This document shows, piece after piece, positions 53,658 through 64,000 of a stretch of DNA of 64,000 bases (its first letter is position 1; every line of letters begins with the position of its first letter). Source of the DNA: Perkinsus olseni (lineage: Eukaryota; Perkinsozoa; Perkinsida; Perkinsidae); assembly GCA_013115135.1 (NCBI GenBank), contig JABANP010000060.1, forward strand, positions 124,001 through 188,000. Reading direction: 5' to 3'. Below the pieces are notes generated by a model. It was not told the origin of the DNA. It did no database searches and was given only the letters and a program-made list of their open reading frames with translations. The translations under genes were made by a program, and so were the position numbers.

Positions 53658-55267
53658 ATGTCTATCCGCTCAGTCTCCTTCGCAGCCGTTATCGGAGCAG
53701 TGGCCTGCCAGGAAAATATCGTCAGACTGCTCCAGAGGAGGGTACCTTTTCAGAACGGGATTCCTCGAAGTATCTTCATTTCCCCTTCGGGTGAGTGAAA
53801 GAATGGGTATCATTCTTTGGTCGATTCTCTTTCGGTATTAGGCACACTGAGGCTCATTCAGACGGTTGAACTCGAGGACGCGGTGTCCATGGAATATTCC
53901 CAGTTCGGGGCCTTCAGTTCGATACTCGTGACACCGAAGGGCGATGAAATACTCGGCACCGATGAAGAGGGGTGAGACGCGTATGGACCAGACCCCGGCT
54001 CTAGGTAGCTGATTAATCGCTCGTTTTCAGATTATTCATGCGCATGGAGCTAAAGGCGACCTACGATGATCAATTTGATGTTCCTGAAGCTATCATATCC
54101 CCGATGCGTGATCCCCAAGGGGACCGTATAGTCCGCGGAAGTGGATCTTCCAGCTAAGCGAGTCTATCAATTAGTTTTTCCCATATCTTTCACTTGTGCA
54201 TCCTTCAGGTAGTGCCCGTGGTTTGGCAGTCGATGGTACTTATCGTGGCGGAGGTAGAGGAGCACTATGCGTTACGTACACGGAGGACAAGAGGATGTTG
54301 AAGTACGTGAAGATGATTCAACTCAATTCCAGAATCCACAAACTCTACCGTGTGTTAGGTTCCCCACCGGGACCAATTCGCCGACGAGTGCGGAAGTGGA
54401 CATCTCTCACGTCTTGGATGAGTGTGAATACGCCCCAAAAGCAATTGACAAAATGCGTAGCCTCGGAAGTGAGCTCGTATCGTTTTATATTTTCGCCTAC
54501 TGCCAGGTCCTGATCCACTCCTCCCGGCTTACCTCCTCATGATCTGCGACGAGCCTACCACACAAGGTGGAAGTATCTACCCTGCATTTGGATATGACGG
54601 GGAGGAGACTCCCATTCGGTTCGAGGTCGAAGTGAGTCGATCGCCGGCTACGATAACACCTTGGTTCTCTGATCGGTCGCTTAGTAGGGCTGATGGGTCC
54701 TCATGATCTTCACATGAGTCCTGCAGTTGTCGGCTTCTCCGTAACTCCTCGCTCAGCTCAGCTGAGTCAGCTCTCTTCACGAGAGTCTCGTGCACTGCGG
54801 GGTTATCTAATAGATAACACTGAGTAAGCCTATCTTCGCTCCTCTTCTCTCAGTCGGACGGCGGCTTCGTTCCCGTCGATATGGGGGGCCTCAGTGACGG
54901 CAGCCTCATGATACTTTTCAGAGGGTGAGTTAATAATTGATTGAATTATACGCTGATCACGCGCCTTTTTCTTGATAAGGCCTGACCACACGTTGAGAAT
55001 CGGCTTGGTCACATCGAGAGATCTGTCCTCGGCTATGCGTGGTCGTGGAGGGGCAGTCACACCTCAGATCATCCTAGAAGCTGCGGAGAGTGACGGGTGA
55101 GTTACGTGCAGTTTGAAGCTGTTTAAACCGCTGAGCACAATAGTAGGTTCAATGTCGGGCGCACATCTGGATTGGCTGTTCGAGAGGATGATGGTAAAGT
55201 CTTCGTTTACATCGTCGATAGCGGATTCCCTAGTGTCTACCTCACGGCCTTCGAGTGGGTATCGTGA
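53658..55267 (+). CDS. copy E, intact nine-exon secreted protein, propeller-like (327 aa)
   Basis: Exons 53658-53790, 53842-53971, 54031-54125, 54209-54302, 54359-54456, 54507-54631, 54854-54924, 54980-55096 and 55147-55267 sum to exactly 328 codons without a stop. Signal peptide MSIRSVSFAAVIGAVACQ. Key segments: FSSILVTPKGDEILGTDEEG, VDISHVLDECEYAP, LLMICDEPTTQGGSIYPAFG, FVPVDMGGLSDGSLMILFRG and RTSGLAVREDDGKVFVYIVD, ending YLTAFEWVS. Comparison with the esterase-like phytase family is as for copy B. The 5' half is distinct from D, the 3' half from about 54.54 kb is almost identical to D, so the gene is a mosaic. Exon 7 reads ATGGGGGGCCTC, in frame, unlike D. Confidence 0.75.
54802..54818. 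repeat. new 17-bp palindrome in intron 6 of copy E
   Basis: GTTATCTAATAGATAAC replaces part of the sequence GTTATCTAAGATATGACATG seen in D at 46.16 kb, although the flanks are otherwise nearly identical. It therefore postdates the duplication. Confidence 0.85.
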
Positions 55268-56740
55268 AGCCTCGCCAGCTCGCCATTTTCTCGTCTACGA
55301 ACTCGAGCTACTGTATCATCGCCATTTCTCAAGAGGCTAACATGAACATCAGACATTTCACCGGGGGATCCTGAAATGTCGAGCGATCACTCTCAAACTG
55401 AGTGCGTCTCAGACGGCTATATCCTCGCCCGGTGTCTTACATCTGCGAGAGATTTTTCCCCTATCTCTTCTTATTTCATCATCATAACCGCTTGGAACGA
55501 TTCGTTTGCTGCCGCTCTGGATAAGCCATTGCAAAAGCTTTTGCAGGTTCAATCCGTTGCGTTCGGTCTATTTGCCAATAATAATAAGTCAATAATTTTA
55601 CATCGATCACGATGCCTGCACTCTACAGCCCTCTAAAACGCGCGGACCTTCGCCCGACTCGATCGGCAAAACCGTGGGAGAGTGATCGGAGGTCGGAGCG
55701 ATACCACGCGACGCGAGTCACGAATTCGCTGCAGCTAAGCACGCGGCCCGAGCAACACGCCCGGCGCCACGAGACAGCGCATCGTGACGCGATCGCCAGA
55801 TCGCCTCAGTCTGGCCGCCGACTGCGCCACGGCTCCGGAGAAACGGCCGTGGACGCACTTCGCTGTACACGACCTACGGCCGTGGGCAGCGCGCAAGGCG
55901 GCACACCTGGTGTGCCACACCACACAAGGGTATCGTGAGACCAACCCGGGTGGAGCGGGCTGGGTTTTTTTAAAAGAGAGAGTGCATAAAACTCAAAGAA
56001 ACCTAACAACAAGCGCAACTCACGTTCCAAAGGAAGCAAGACACACCACCTAAAGGGGGAGTGCTGGAACGCCCCACTAGCGTCAACGCTATGGATCATC
56101 CGGGCGCGCGCTACCGCGCCCGACCCTCGGTGCCCACTGCGTCGGCTCAGTGCGCATTTTACCCTGCTGAACGCTCTTCTGCGAAGATCCTTCATCTCAA
56201 ATAGAAGAAGTACTGTATTGGTCGAAAACCCTCAAAGCGAGCGCTCAAACCAATTGTTTGAGCCATTATTTCTCACGAATTGGAGACTCGAATTTCGAGT
56301 CGCTTGTTCGGCGCCGTTATGATGGTAGCAATCCTGGATGGGGAGAGCATGAGTCATACCGGCGGCGTGACGCCGCGTCAGCGAACACCACGGAGAAGCA
56401 ATGCGCGATAAGACGTACTGACAGTACGTCTTTTCGTCTTGACGTCAGTATGGTACTGTTAATATTGCAGAGCTTCAACGAAGTTCAATGCTGGGGCATG
56501 AAACTCTGATGGAATTGGACCGACGGAATTGCAGTGGATGAAACGGCACAAGACAGAGAGATGGATCAGATCACGACATAAACTCATGTGCAATAACCGA
56601 ACTTCGCATTGAGCTTCTGATTAGTCACCCATGGAGGATTATTATGGTGCTTTCAAGCGTCGCAATTGAATTGGACAAGCACTACTTCTTGCTGCTCTTG
56701 GCAAGAGCAAGAGCCTCTTGCTCATTTGCCAATTCCTTCT
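55268..56740 (+). repeat. 3' flank of copy E with the 574-bp insertion
   Basis: Nearly identical to 46.63-48.10 kb, including the insertion (about 55633-56206) and the CAAGAG/CTCTTG hairpin. No independent gene is supported. Confidence 0.6.
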
Positions 56741-56844
56741 TCTTCTTCTTCTTCTCGATACTTGGACGCGGCTCGGCCTAATGGCCACTAAGCCGCCTTC
56801 ACGTCTACCAGTTTACCAGGGATCCGAGAGAGGTGACAGTATGG

Positions 56845-57096
56845 TCACCATGCAGCCCCCAGCCGTTTCGTAAGATAGATGTACCGCTCCAGTGCCGCAG
56901 CGAGGGGTTTGTCCCTCAGCAGTTGGATCATACGTTGGAGCTCATTGCGGTACTGCTGCCAGTGGGTACAGTCAAAGAGAAAGTGCAGAAAGTCCTCCTC
57001 CTCCCCGGAGTCACAGTAGGGGCATACACCCGATCCACCATCGACCTTCTTGCGGGAATAGCGTAGCACGTTCCTCCCACTCACCACCTTCCACAC
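56845..57096 (-). pseudogene. LINE C-terminal zinc-finger segment, unit 2
   Basis: As in unit 1 (VCPYCDSGEEEDFLHFLFDC) but 13 codons shorter after the finger. Confidence 0.65.
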
Positions 57097-57299
57097 CCCC
57101 CTATACGCATCAAGTTCACAGAGAACCCGGAGGGAGGAGGCCGTGGGAACGGATTACCGGAAGGAACGACCTAGAGACTGAACCTCAGAGTCAAAAGCCG
57201 CATCACACCGACCGTGCAGCCAACCGTTGGCTGCCAACGGGACATGGCCATTTCCAGGGTGTCGCGAGTAAGAGGTACTCGCAGGTCTGACCTGCCAGG

Positions 57300-57962
57300 T
57301 CAGCATCGACGCCGTGAGCCGAGGCAGCCCGCCTGCAAGTTGCCGACGCTACCTTTGGAAGGAATATATACCAGCTCAATGGTAGCCTTCAGGTTGCTCA
57401 GACGCCTCGTTACGAGCTGGGTCAAGTCACAGACGGAGTGTCGATTTCCTGGACTTGTCGTTAGCCGATCAATCGCCCTCTTGCAGTCCGTGAGAACACG
57501 GATGTGACGTTCGGGATTCTTCATCCGAGATCGAGTCGACTCAGCAGCCTGGAGGATGCCGACGAGCTCCGCTTGTACAGGAGTGGTGTGCGGTGGCGAA
57601 CTGAGACCTAGTAATGACCAAGTACCTCGCCTATTCACCCATGCAACGGCACAGCCTGCACAGCGTCCTGGAGTCACGGTTACATCACAATATACCTCCA
57701 CCGTACCGCAGTTCAGGGTAGGATGCTGTGCTCCCACACTCAGGAAGGACATCTTGGGGTGAGATGCCGAATCCAGTGGGCGTTCAACGGGGAACGAACC
57801 CACAACATCCCTGGCGATGTGCCGAATTGGATGCTGCTCGAAGAATTCGGGCCACTGAACTCTTCGCTTCACACACAAAGATGGGCACAACTTGTGCCTA
57901 TCTTTGTGTCGCACAACTTGTGCCGCACAAGTCGTCCCAGGGAGTGCACTGGGGACCGACAC
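57300..57962 (-). pseudogene. LINE RNase H domain, unit 2
   Basis: Identical to unit 1 apart from one residue (TIELVY for TLELVY). Same D-E-D residues and same loss of the late His. Confidence 0.75.
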
Positions 57963-58002
57963 GACACGAGAAGGCAGTAGGAGTACGCCCGCTGATGCGC
58001 CG

Positions 58003-59500
58003 AGCGCGCTTTTAGAGCTTCAAGCTCTTAGAACTTCGGAGTAATTCGATTATGAAACGTTGGATAGTTAGTTAGAAAAACCGATAGTTCAAGTATCACA
58101 ATTGCCACGACAAAGAGTACACATCAGCACTCTGAACTTCAGAGTCTGAATGACTTTGTGACGTTACTATAACGATTCATTGAGTGACATTGTCAATTGC
58201 TGCGCATTGGCTCGATGCCATTACGGATCTGATCCGCCGGATCAGCACTCAGCGGGAAGCTCGAAACTAGACTAGGTCGTCCAGTTTGACTGGGGAATCC
58301 CCAGTGGGGATCAACAGTCACCTGCTTCCCTCGCCCAGTTTGGGCTCCAAACCAACATTGCCCTAAATTAGGGCAATGCTGGTTTGGGCCCCTAATACAT
58401 GCTACCATCAGCCGTACGGTGACCGTACGGACCGTACAACGGTCTCAGCCAATGGCTGATGGCTGACAGCTATCAGTCGCACTCTCCTATCTGTATCACT
58501 GGTGATAGTAATACGTGTACCTGATGCACTGTATTAGTACAGAGCAACGCAGATCCTTCCCATCTCAGATAGCATCGTAGCAGATGGCAAGGTCTACAAT
58601 TTTAGCTCCCGACCGGAAGCCTTCGACGTGAACGATGGGCGTAGACCGCTGGAGAACTTTGAGAGAGCACTTCAAGCGCCATTACAGGTCCGGTGCGACC
58701 ATTTGTCACCTAAAAAATGCCCATTGCGCAATGAATGAAATTCATTGTAATCAGAAATAACACCTGCTGCTGAAAGAAGTTCCCTGCACCTCGCAAGCTG
58801 CAAAACTCAGTTTTGAAAACTGCGATCTCGGGGTGAAACCTCAGAAATAGTCACCACAAAGTCACTTAAACCAAGACCGGCCTCAACGCATCATGTACCT
58901 CACAGCAGTGATCGCTCAAGTGCAGTGATCCCACGGGAAGCATATTGATTCAATATTATTATAGGGCGAAGAGCTGCGGACGAGCCGGTTCAAGAAGAAG
59001 CTCCGTAAGACTACTGCAGAACTTGAGGCACCAAGCACTTGCGAAAAGGATGGATGTGGTACTCGAGGAATTGTGCTAAGCCGTGACCGCCCAGGGCTTC
59101 CAACCATGAATGCCAATGCTGGCAATCCTGCCTCCGACCCCGAGCGTATGGGCGGCAACTCAAGCGAATACTCATCGAGTTACCGAATCGAATAACGAGA
59201 GAGAGACGCACGGATTACCGATTCGGACACGACTCCTCCCACCGAACCTTAGTCGTAGCTGGCCCAGCTGAGCTGCGATCGAGGATCCATACTAGGAGTG
59301 TATCTTTTTTTCAAAACGAGCGACTCTCGATGGAGAGGAATCTTCGCTGTGCAGAGCATCTCGGTCTTATCAGAAGACCCAGTCTTCTCGGTCTTCAAGA
59401 TTGGACCCTTCCCGAAACCCTGCTGCACGGCCCTCCTCGAGACGCCGGATCGATAAGCCGCCCCCACTTAGTGAGTGGCACCGACCCGGGCTATTTGCGC
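58003..59500. other. second copy of the 49.4-52.05 kb stretch, with empty hAT site
   Basis: Nearly identical to unit 1 but lacks the 1135-bp hAT element (empty site at 59097-59104). No gene is supported. Confidence 0.6.
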
Positions 59501-60500
59501 TTCTCGCTTATCTTGGGATTGGCTGTGGTATCCACCATGGGGTTCAAAAACGGTGAGAGGCGCCTTCCACTGAAAGCGCAAGCATGAGAGCGAATGAAAG
59601 AGCCCCAGAGTCCAGCCTGGACTAACCACCTGAGGCCCAACTACCTAACCACCAGGCTTTGTTTGTAATGCGTTGGTCTGGACCCTTCTGCAAGCTCCAC
59701 GGACTGTCCGTGAAGTGTCCCGGAGACGGACACTGCGTCCGTGTCCGTGACGGACATCGCCTGTCACCGCAGTGACAGCTACTGCTTCGCAGTGGCAAAG
59801 CAGCTTTACCGCAGTAGATAACTTCAAAAACTGCTAGAGTCGTCACTAGGTAACCACGACGTAGCAGCGAGCCGGGCCTGTTGAAGATGCCCTGTTCTTC
59901 GCAGTTCCAAGTTGGCACCGTTTGGACTCAACTGCGATCCAGAATTTTTGTACTGAGGTTGAAACCCACTGCAAAGGGAGATGGTCACAGATCGACCTCA
60001 GTATACTAATTGCCAATGGGTCTTTGGTGTCATTAATGAACTCCTCATCGAACGTTACACATTCACGGTGAATGATTCGCCTCAGTATATTCATTGGTGT
60101 CAGCGTCAATGGGTACACATCCAATGCTTTCGGTATCCAAATTGGATAATCCAATCGGTTCATACTGACGGCTAAGCTAAAACCATCATAACGGTCGGAA
60201 GCGAGCTCATCGAGGATGATTGAGAGTGCGCGTTACCTAGGGTACCGTATAGGATATTCAGGAAGGGATCGTACCCGACCATCCCCCCCTGCCCCTCGTA
60301 TCTCACAGAGCGAGTATCTTTCAGTTTTCCTTAGCGCGAGTGATGAGAATTGTTCTCAGCTTGATGCTCACTGTGACCTCGCAACACGCTACTCGATCGG
60401 ACGAAGCACGTCTGAAAATGGGAATTGAAGAATGCAAACTGGTCATGATTAGAGCGATTTGGATGAAATATATGAGTAGAGAATAATATGTGCAGACTAC
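59500..60500. other. stretch without supported gene
   Basis: Unique sequence with short inverted words (GGACACTGCGTCCGTGTCC near 59.73 kb, GCAGTGACAGCTACTGC type near 59.77 kb). The last 100 bases correspond to the H1 3' flank. Confidence 0.4.
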
Positions 60501-60502
60501 AA

Positions 60503-61468
60503 CTACGGAGTAGAAGGGGAGTATTTAGTACAAATGGATGGACCACACAACTGATCACCGCCTTTGCAGACCGGTACGTGCAACCACCATTTACAATAGG
60601 ACTCACCATCCGTCGGTGAAGGATTCTGGTCTTTGCAGTAAGCATCACAGTTGACGTCAGGTCCGGAGTGACGGTCCTGGGGCGTGACTGTGCCCGGGGA
60701 CTCCCCAGTACTGCAGTAGCTCGGGCCGTACTGTTGATCACCTCCACGACAAACGGGTTCTGAATCAGAACTTCTGATCTCCACCATTTGCAATAAGAGC
60801 TGTCGTCATTCAATGACTGACAGTAGGAATCGCAGGGCGCCGAGTGATGAGGATGACCACTGACTTCGTCTACTGGGGGAGGGGGAGCCTGTGGGGCCGG
60901 CCAGTCTTGCGATTTGCACTCGTCAACGTCGCCGCATGCCTGGTTGCCGTCCTTACACACTGGTACATCCAACCACCACTTACAGAAGGAGCCCTCGTCG
61001 TTGTTCATGCTCTGGCACATCACATCGCACTCACCATAATAGAGGCCATCACCTTCGGGTCCATCTGGGCTGATGCTCTTGTTTGGCAATTCGCAGAGAC
61101 TCTGGGTCCCGCAAGGTTGATCCCCACCAATACACACAGCGTATTCTAGCCACCATTTACAATAAGAATCTTCATCATTGTTCATCACTTGGCAGTAGCG
61201 GTCACAGTCGCCCCTGATCTGGTTGATGTTGAGCCCTATTGATGGTGTTGATGTCGTTGTAGTCGTCGCTTCATGAGCAACATATCCGGGATTGGCGATG
61301 GGTGGTATGTCCCCTTTGCCACAGAGCGGGCCGGCCGGAGTGCATTTCATCTCTCCATCGAGTACAACCATACAGGTGCTTGTCGCACCATTGTGGTACC
61401 GACAATAATCATCCCAATTCCTCCCCTGAGATCGCACGGCCGACAAGCATAAGATGGACTGGTCTCAT
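60503..61468 (-). pseudogene. H2: broken copy of the cysteine-rich repeat gene
   Basis: Closely similar to H1 in repeats and linkers, but disrupted twice. First, 26 bases of the signal-peptide region are missing after ATGAGACCAGTCCAT, which puts the start out of frame. Second, a 14-base insertion at 60764-60777 makes an ATCAGAA...TTCTGAT hairpin and shifts the frame in the third repeat, just after YCKWWRSE. The fourth repeat continues in another frame to the stop at 60503. A downstream Met (MSAVRSQGRNWDDYC, 61446) could restart the protein without its signal. Probably non-functional. Confidence 0.85.
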
Positions 61469-61569
61469 GGCGCTCGAGAGTTGAGAGTACTGCTGACGCT
61501 TCGCCGACGCCCAGCCGTTTCGGATTCTCTTCTTTTGGTAGCGCCCGCGCGAAGCGCCCATTACGAATC

Positions 61570-61995
61570 GTGCGTAAGCCTGCTACGGGATTCTGCGCAC
61601 ATCCATGTGCTTGCGTCCATAGCATAGGATCCATAGATAATTGTTGTGGTTGTTGGTCGCCCTGCGCGCGCTGCCCTGACTCTACAGTCACTCCCCTAAG
61701 TCTCCGTAGGTCAGCTACTTCTACAAGTTCACTGGTTATTGCGTTACCGAGTTCCAGTCGATACCACCACACCCTCTATCGTTACATTCACTCGACAGCG
61801 CCTCAGTGACAGGGTTAACACTCCGCGATTGAGACTGGATTGCATGAAAACGTCGACATGGACTCGTGCTGATGTTCGCGTCCTAAGCCCACCCTGTTCC
61901 CCAAAGCTTAAAAAAAGCGGGTGCGAGTAGAGTTCACTCAGTGCTGTCCATCCCGGGCTAGGAGGCGAGAGTCGTGATAAACTCGTGGGGAGCTG
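61570..61995. repeat. H-gene upstream flank, copy 2
   Basis: Matches 38.83-39.29 kb with small gaps, one of which removes AACCCGTTACAAGC-type sequence. No coding is supported. Confidence 0.6.
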
Positions 61996-62019
61996 CCTAC
62001 CTTGGATGAGAGATCCTCG

Positions 62020-63000
62020 TTCACCCGAATCGGGTGACCCGATGATACCGAGCGAACACAGCGCGTATTCAGTCGTACATTCTCACGTGACGCTCAACTC
62101 GAGTTTCTTCATTCCTTCATCAAGTCTCTAATCAGAGGGTGCTCACTGAACTTATTCTAAAACTCAGAGTCAATTCTGGAATGGATCTTGAGATGTGACC
62201 CGATTCGAGTTAAATAATTCGTTTACTGAACAACCCCCTCGTTTACGACCCAGATCATGACTCTCGCGCTCCTCGACGAAAAGATTTCGAGCTGCACGCG
62301 CGTGATGCCCGTCCGCACGGGTGTATCATGTATGTATCGTGACGTCACAATACATCGTCGCAGAGCTCTCGCAGGTTGGATTGTCGCAGCATGAAGATTC
62401 TTCCTGTGGTTGGCCCCTATCAGCTACATTGTTTTCCACAATAATGGAGTTCCTCATACGCGTCATTGATTCCCCAAATCTAGAGCCTGGAAAGCAGGCA
62501 CGCGGCTGACCTGAGTCTTACTCGCCAATTCGGTGTCTCCAGCACGATCCAAGTGCCCTAATGGTATCCTGACTTACGGATGTGATAAGATCACATTAAA
62601 TGTAAATGTGACACATTTACTTATGATATCCAAGTGCCTCACAGTGATGTACTCGGTGGCGGAAGTAGCGACCTCATTGGCCGAATGGACTCCTCGATGG
62701 TTTGAAGGGGTTCCTCGCCTACGTGACATTGAATCGGCGTATGCACGCGCGTCGTACGACAAAATTCCCTGATTTATCGGCAATACGAGGAATAGAAGCG
62801 AGAAGCCGAAGCGCTGGGCGGCCCGCCCGCTGATCGGCCGGCCTGCCAGAGATGAAGTTTGCTGCGATAACGACCCCTGGAAGTCCGTTAACTTTGGCCG
62901 AGGTGATTAGGAAGCCTACCTCGTTTTAGACAGCACTTGTCTACCTCTCGCGGGTTCCTGTTAGTAACGCCGCGTATACGTGCGGCGTGTTCATTTATGC
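62020..63000 (+). repeat. upstream cassette of copy F
   Basis: Homologous to the C cassette. It has two extra hairpins: TTCACCCGAATCGGGTGA near 62021-62038, and AAATGTAAATGTGACACATTT near 62597-62617, which breaks the small frame that is open in D and E. Confidence 0.65.
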
Positions 63001-63042
63001 TGCCCAGCACCTCCCTAATGGTATCCTAATATTCTATCCAAC
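63001..63042 (+). repeat. 37-bp minisatellite upstream of copy F, single unit
   Basis: One unit (CACCTCCCTAATGGTATCCT) ending in AATATTCTATCC, about 205 bases before the copy F start. Confidence 0.85.
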
Positions 63043-63247
63043 CTCTTTATTTGAGGTCTGACCGATCGTGATCGTTGAGAGGTGTCAGCAGTTGATAGGC
63101 TTCACTGTGGTCTGCAGGCAGATTTGGAAAAACGTTTAGTTGAACTATCATCATCACAGGCGCAAGCGACGTAACCCCATCGCTCCGTTCGGCTGAGAAG
63201 GATGTAGAGAACGTCCTCTTTAGTTTTTTTTGCTTCGTATTATAATC

Positions 63248-64000
63248 ATGTCTATCCACTCAGTCTTCTTTGCAGCCGTTCTCGGGTCAGTGGCCTGCCA
63301 GGAAAATATCGTCAGGCTCCTCCAGAGGAGGGTACCTTTTCAGAACGGGAATCCTCGAAGTATCTTCATTTCCCCTTCGGGTGAGTGGAAGAACGGGTAT
63401 TTCCCTTCCGTCGATTGTCTCTCGGTATTAGGCACACTGAGGCTCATTCAGACCCTTGAACTCGAGGACGCGGTGTCCACAACATATACGCAGTTCGCAG
63501 AACTGAGTTCGATGCTCGTGACACCGAATGGCGATGAAATACTCGCCACCAACGACGATGGGTGAGGCACGGCTGCCGATCAGGCCCTGGCTGTAGGTAA
63601 CCGATTCGATTGTTCGTTGTCAGATTATTCGTGCGCATGGAGCTCAAGGCGACCTTCAATGATCAATTTGATGTCTCTGAAGCCATTATATCCCCGATGC
63701 GCGATCCCCAAGGGGACCGTATTACAGAGGAAGACGACTTAGGTGAACATTGCTCACCATTGCTAGATTTCCATGCATCTCCCGGAAGTGGATGATAGAC
63801 TGTCAATGTTCGCCATTTCATTCAACCTCTCCCTATCGGCAGCTCGTGCATTCTTTAGATACTGCCCGTGGTTTGGCCATCGATGGTACGTATGGTGGCG
63901 GAGGTAGGGGAGAGCTATTCGTTAGTTACTCGGAGGGCAAGAGGATGCTGAAGTAGGTGAAGATGATTCAACTCAATTCCACAAACTCTGCCATGTGTTA
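63248..64000 (+). CDS. copy F of the nine-exon family, 5' part only (window end)
   Basis: Exons 63248-63380, 63432-63561, 63624-63742 and 63859-63952 are in frame; the rest lies outside the window. Signal peptide MSIHSVFFAAVLGSVACQ. Exon 3 is 24 bases longer than in C, D and E (ITEEDDL before the donor GTGAAC), closer to subfamily I in length. The apparent stop TAG at 63953-63957 falls inside intron 4 (donor GTAGGTG), so it is not a lesion. Exon 2 ends LATNDDG in place of LGTDEDG. Confidence 0.7.

Larger units (their letters stand above)
56741..58002 (-). mobile_element. 5'-truncated LINE, unit 2
   Basis: Copy of the unit 1 LINE produced by the tandem duplication. It carries a 39-base in-frame deletion in the zinc-finger segment near 56.92 kb. 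Confidence 0.75.

Overview
This is eukaryotic nuclear DNA. The genes have many short introns with GT/AG ends, mostly 50 to 130 bases. They encode signal-peptide proteins in multi-copy families, among eukaryotic transposon families: hAT, LINE with RNase H, tyrosine-recombinase retroelements and MITEs. I see no bacterial operons, rRNA or convincing tRNA. The secreted families and repeat style suggest an alveolate protist such as Perkinsus, but that is inference from memory, not from a marker gene. Gene density is low and most short open frames are noise.

Layout. 0.9-2.5 kb (minus): leucine-rich-repeat (LRR) gene remains. 4.3-7.95 kb (minus): copy A of a nine-exon secreted gene family with its upstream cassette. 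8.87-9.85 kb: hAT-type element with TIRs and an 8-bp TSD. 10.5-10.8 kb: MITE. 13.1-15.45 kb: copy B, intact (342 aa). 17.2-18.6 kb: broken hAT transposase, then inverted arrays of a CGTACAC motif. 19.7-23.3 kb: dispersed repeat and a decayed retroelement with reverse transcriptase and tyrosine recombinase. 23.6-29.3 kb: GC-rich element with split direct repeats (B-A-B ... A), a recombinase and RNase H tails. 30.2 kb: intact single-exon secreted protein. 32.7-34.55 kb: second LRR gene. 35.3-36.4 kb: fragment G of the nine-exon family with an internal inversion. 37.7-43.4 kb: cysteine-rich repeat gene H1, then copy C. 43.5-52.05 kb and 52.06-59.5 kb: tandem duplication carrying copies D and E plus a truncated LINE in each unit. 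60.5-61.5 kb: pseudogene H2. 62.0-64.0 kb: copy F, cut by the window end.

The nine-exon family (A to G) can be spliced by one common model. Exon sizes are conserved (133/127-130/95-135/94/98/122-125/71/114-117/121-133), and B and E are open throughout. The C-terminal half resembles the esterase-like phytase beta-propeller family by eye. A, C and D each carry one single-base frameshift. A 37-bp minisatellite (CACCTCCCTAATGGTATACT...) lies 0.2-0.5 kb upstream of the start codon of all six copies with a 5' end.

The most striking signal is a mutational one. Wherever two copies of a sequence can be compared, one often carries an extra perfect or near-perfect hairpin of about 14-60 bases whose arms copy the adjacent sequence in inverted orientation. 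I count more than a dozen paired cases, including one that breaks H2 and one that inverts part of an exon in fragment G; a 55-base palindrome in the hAT transposase lacks a paired copy. This looks like frequent local template switching that leaves palindromes, and it seems to be a major way genes die in this genome.
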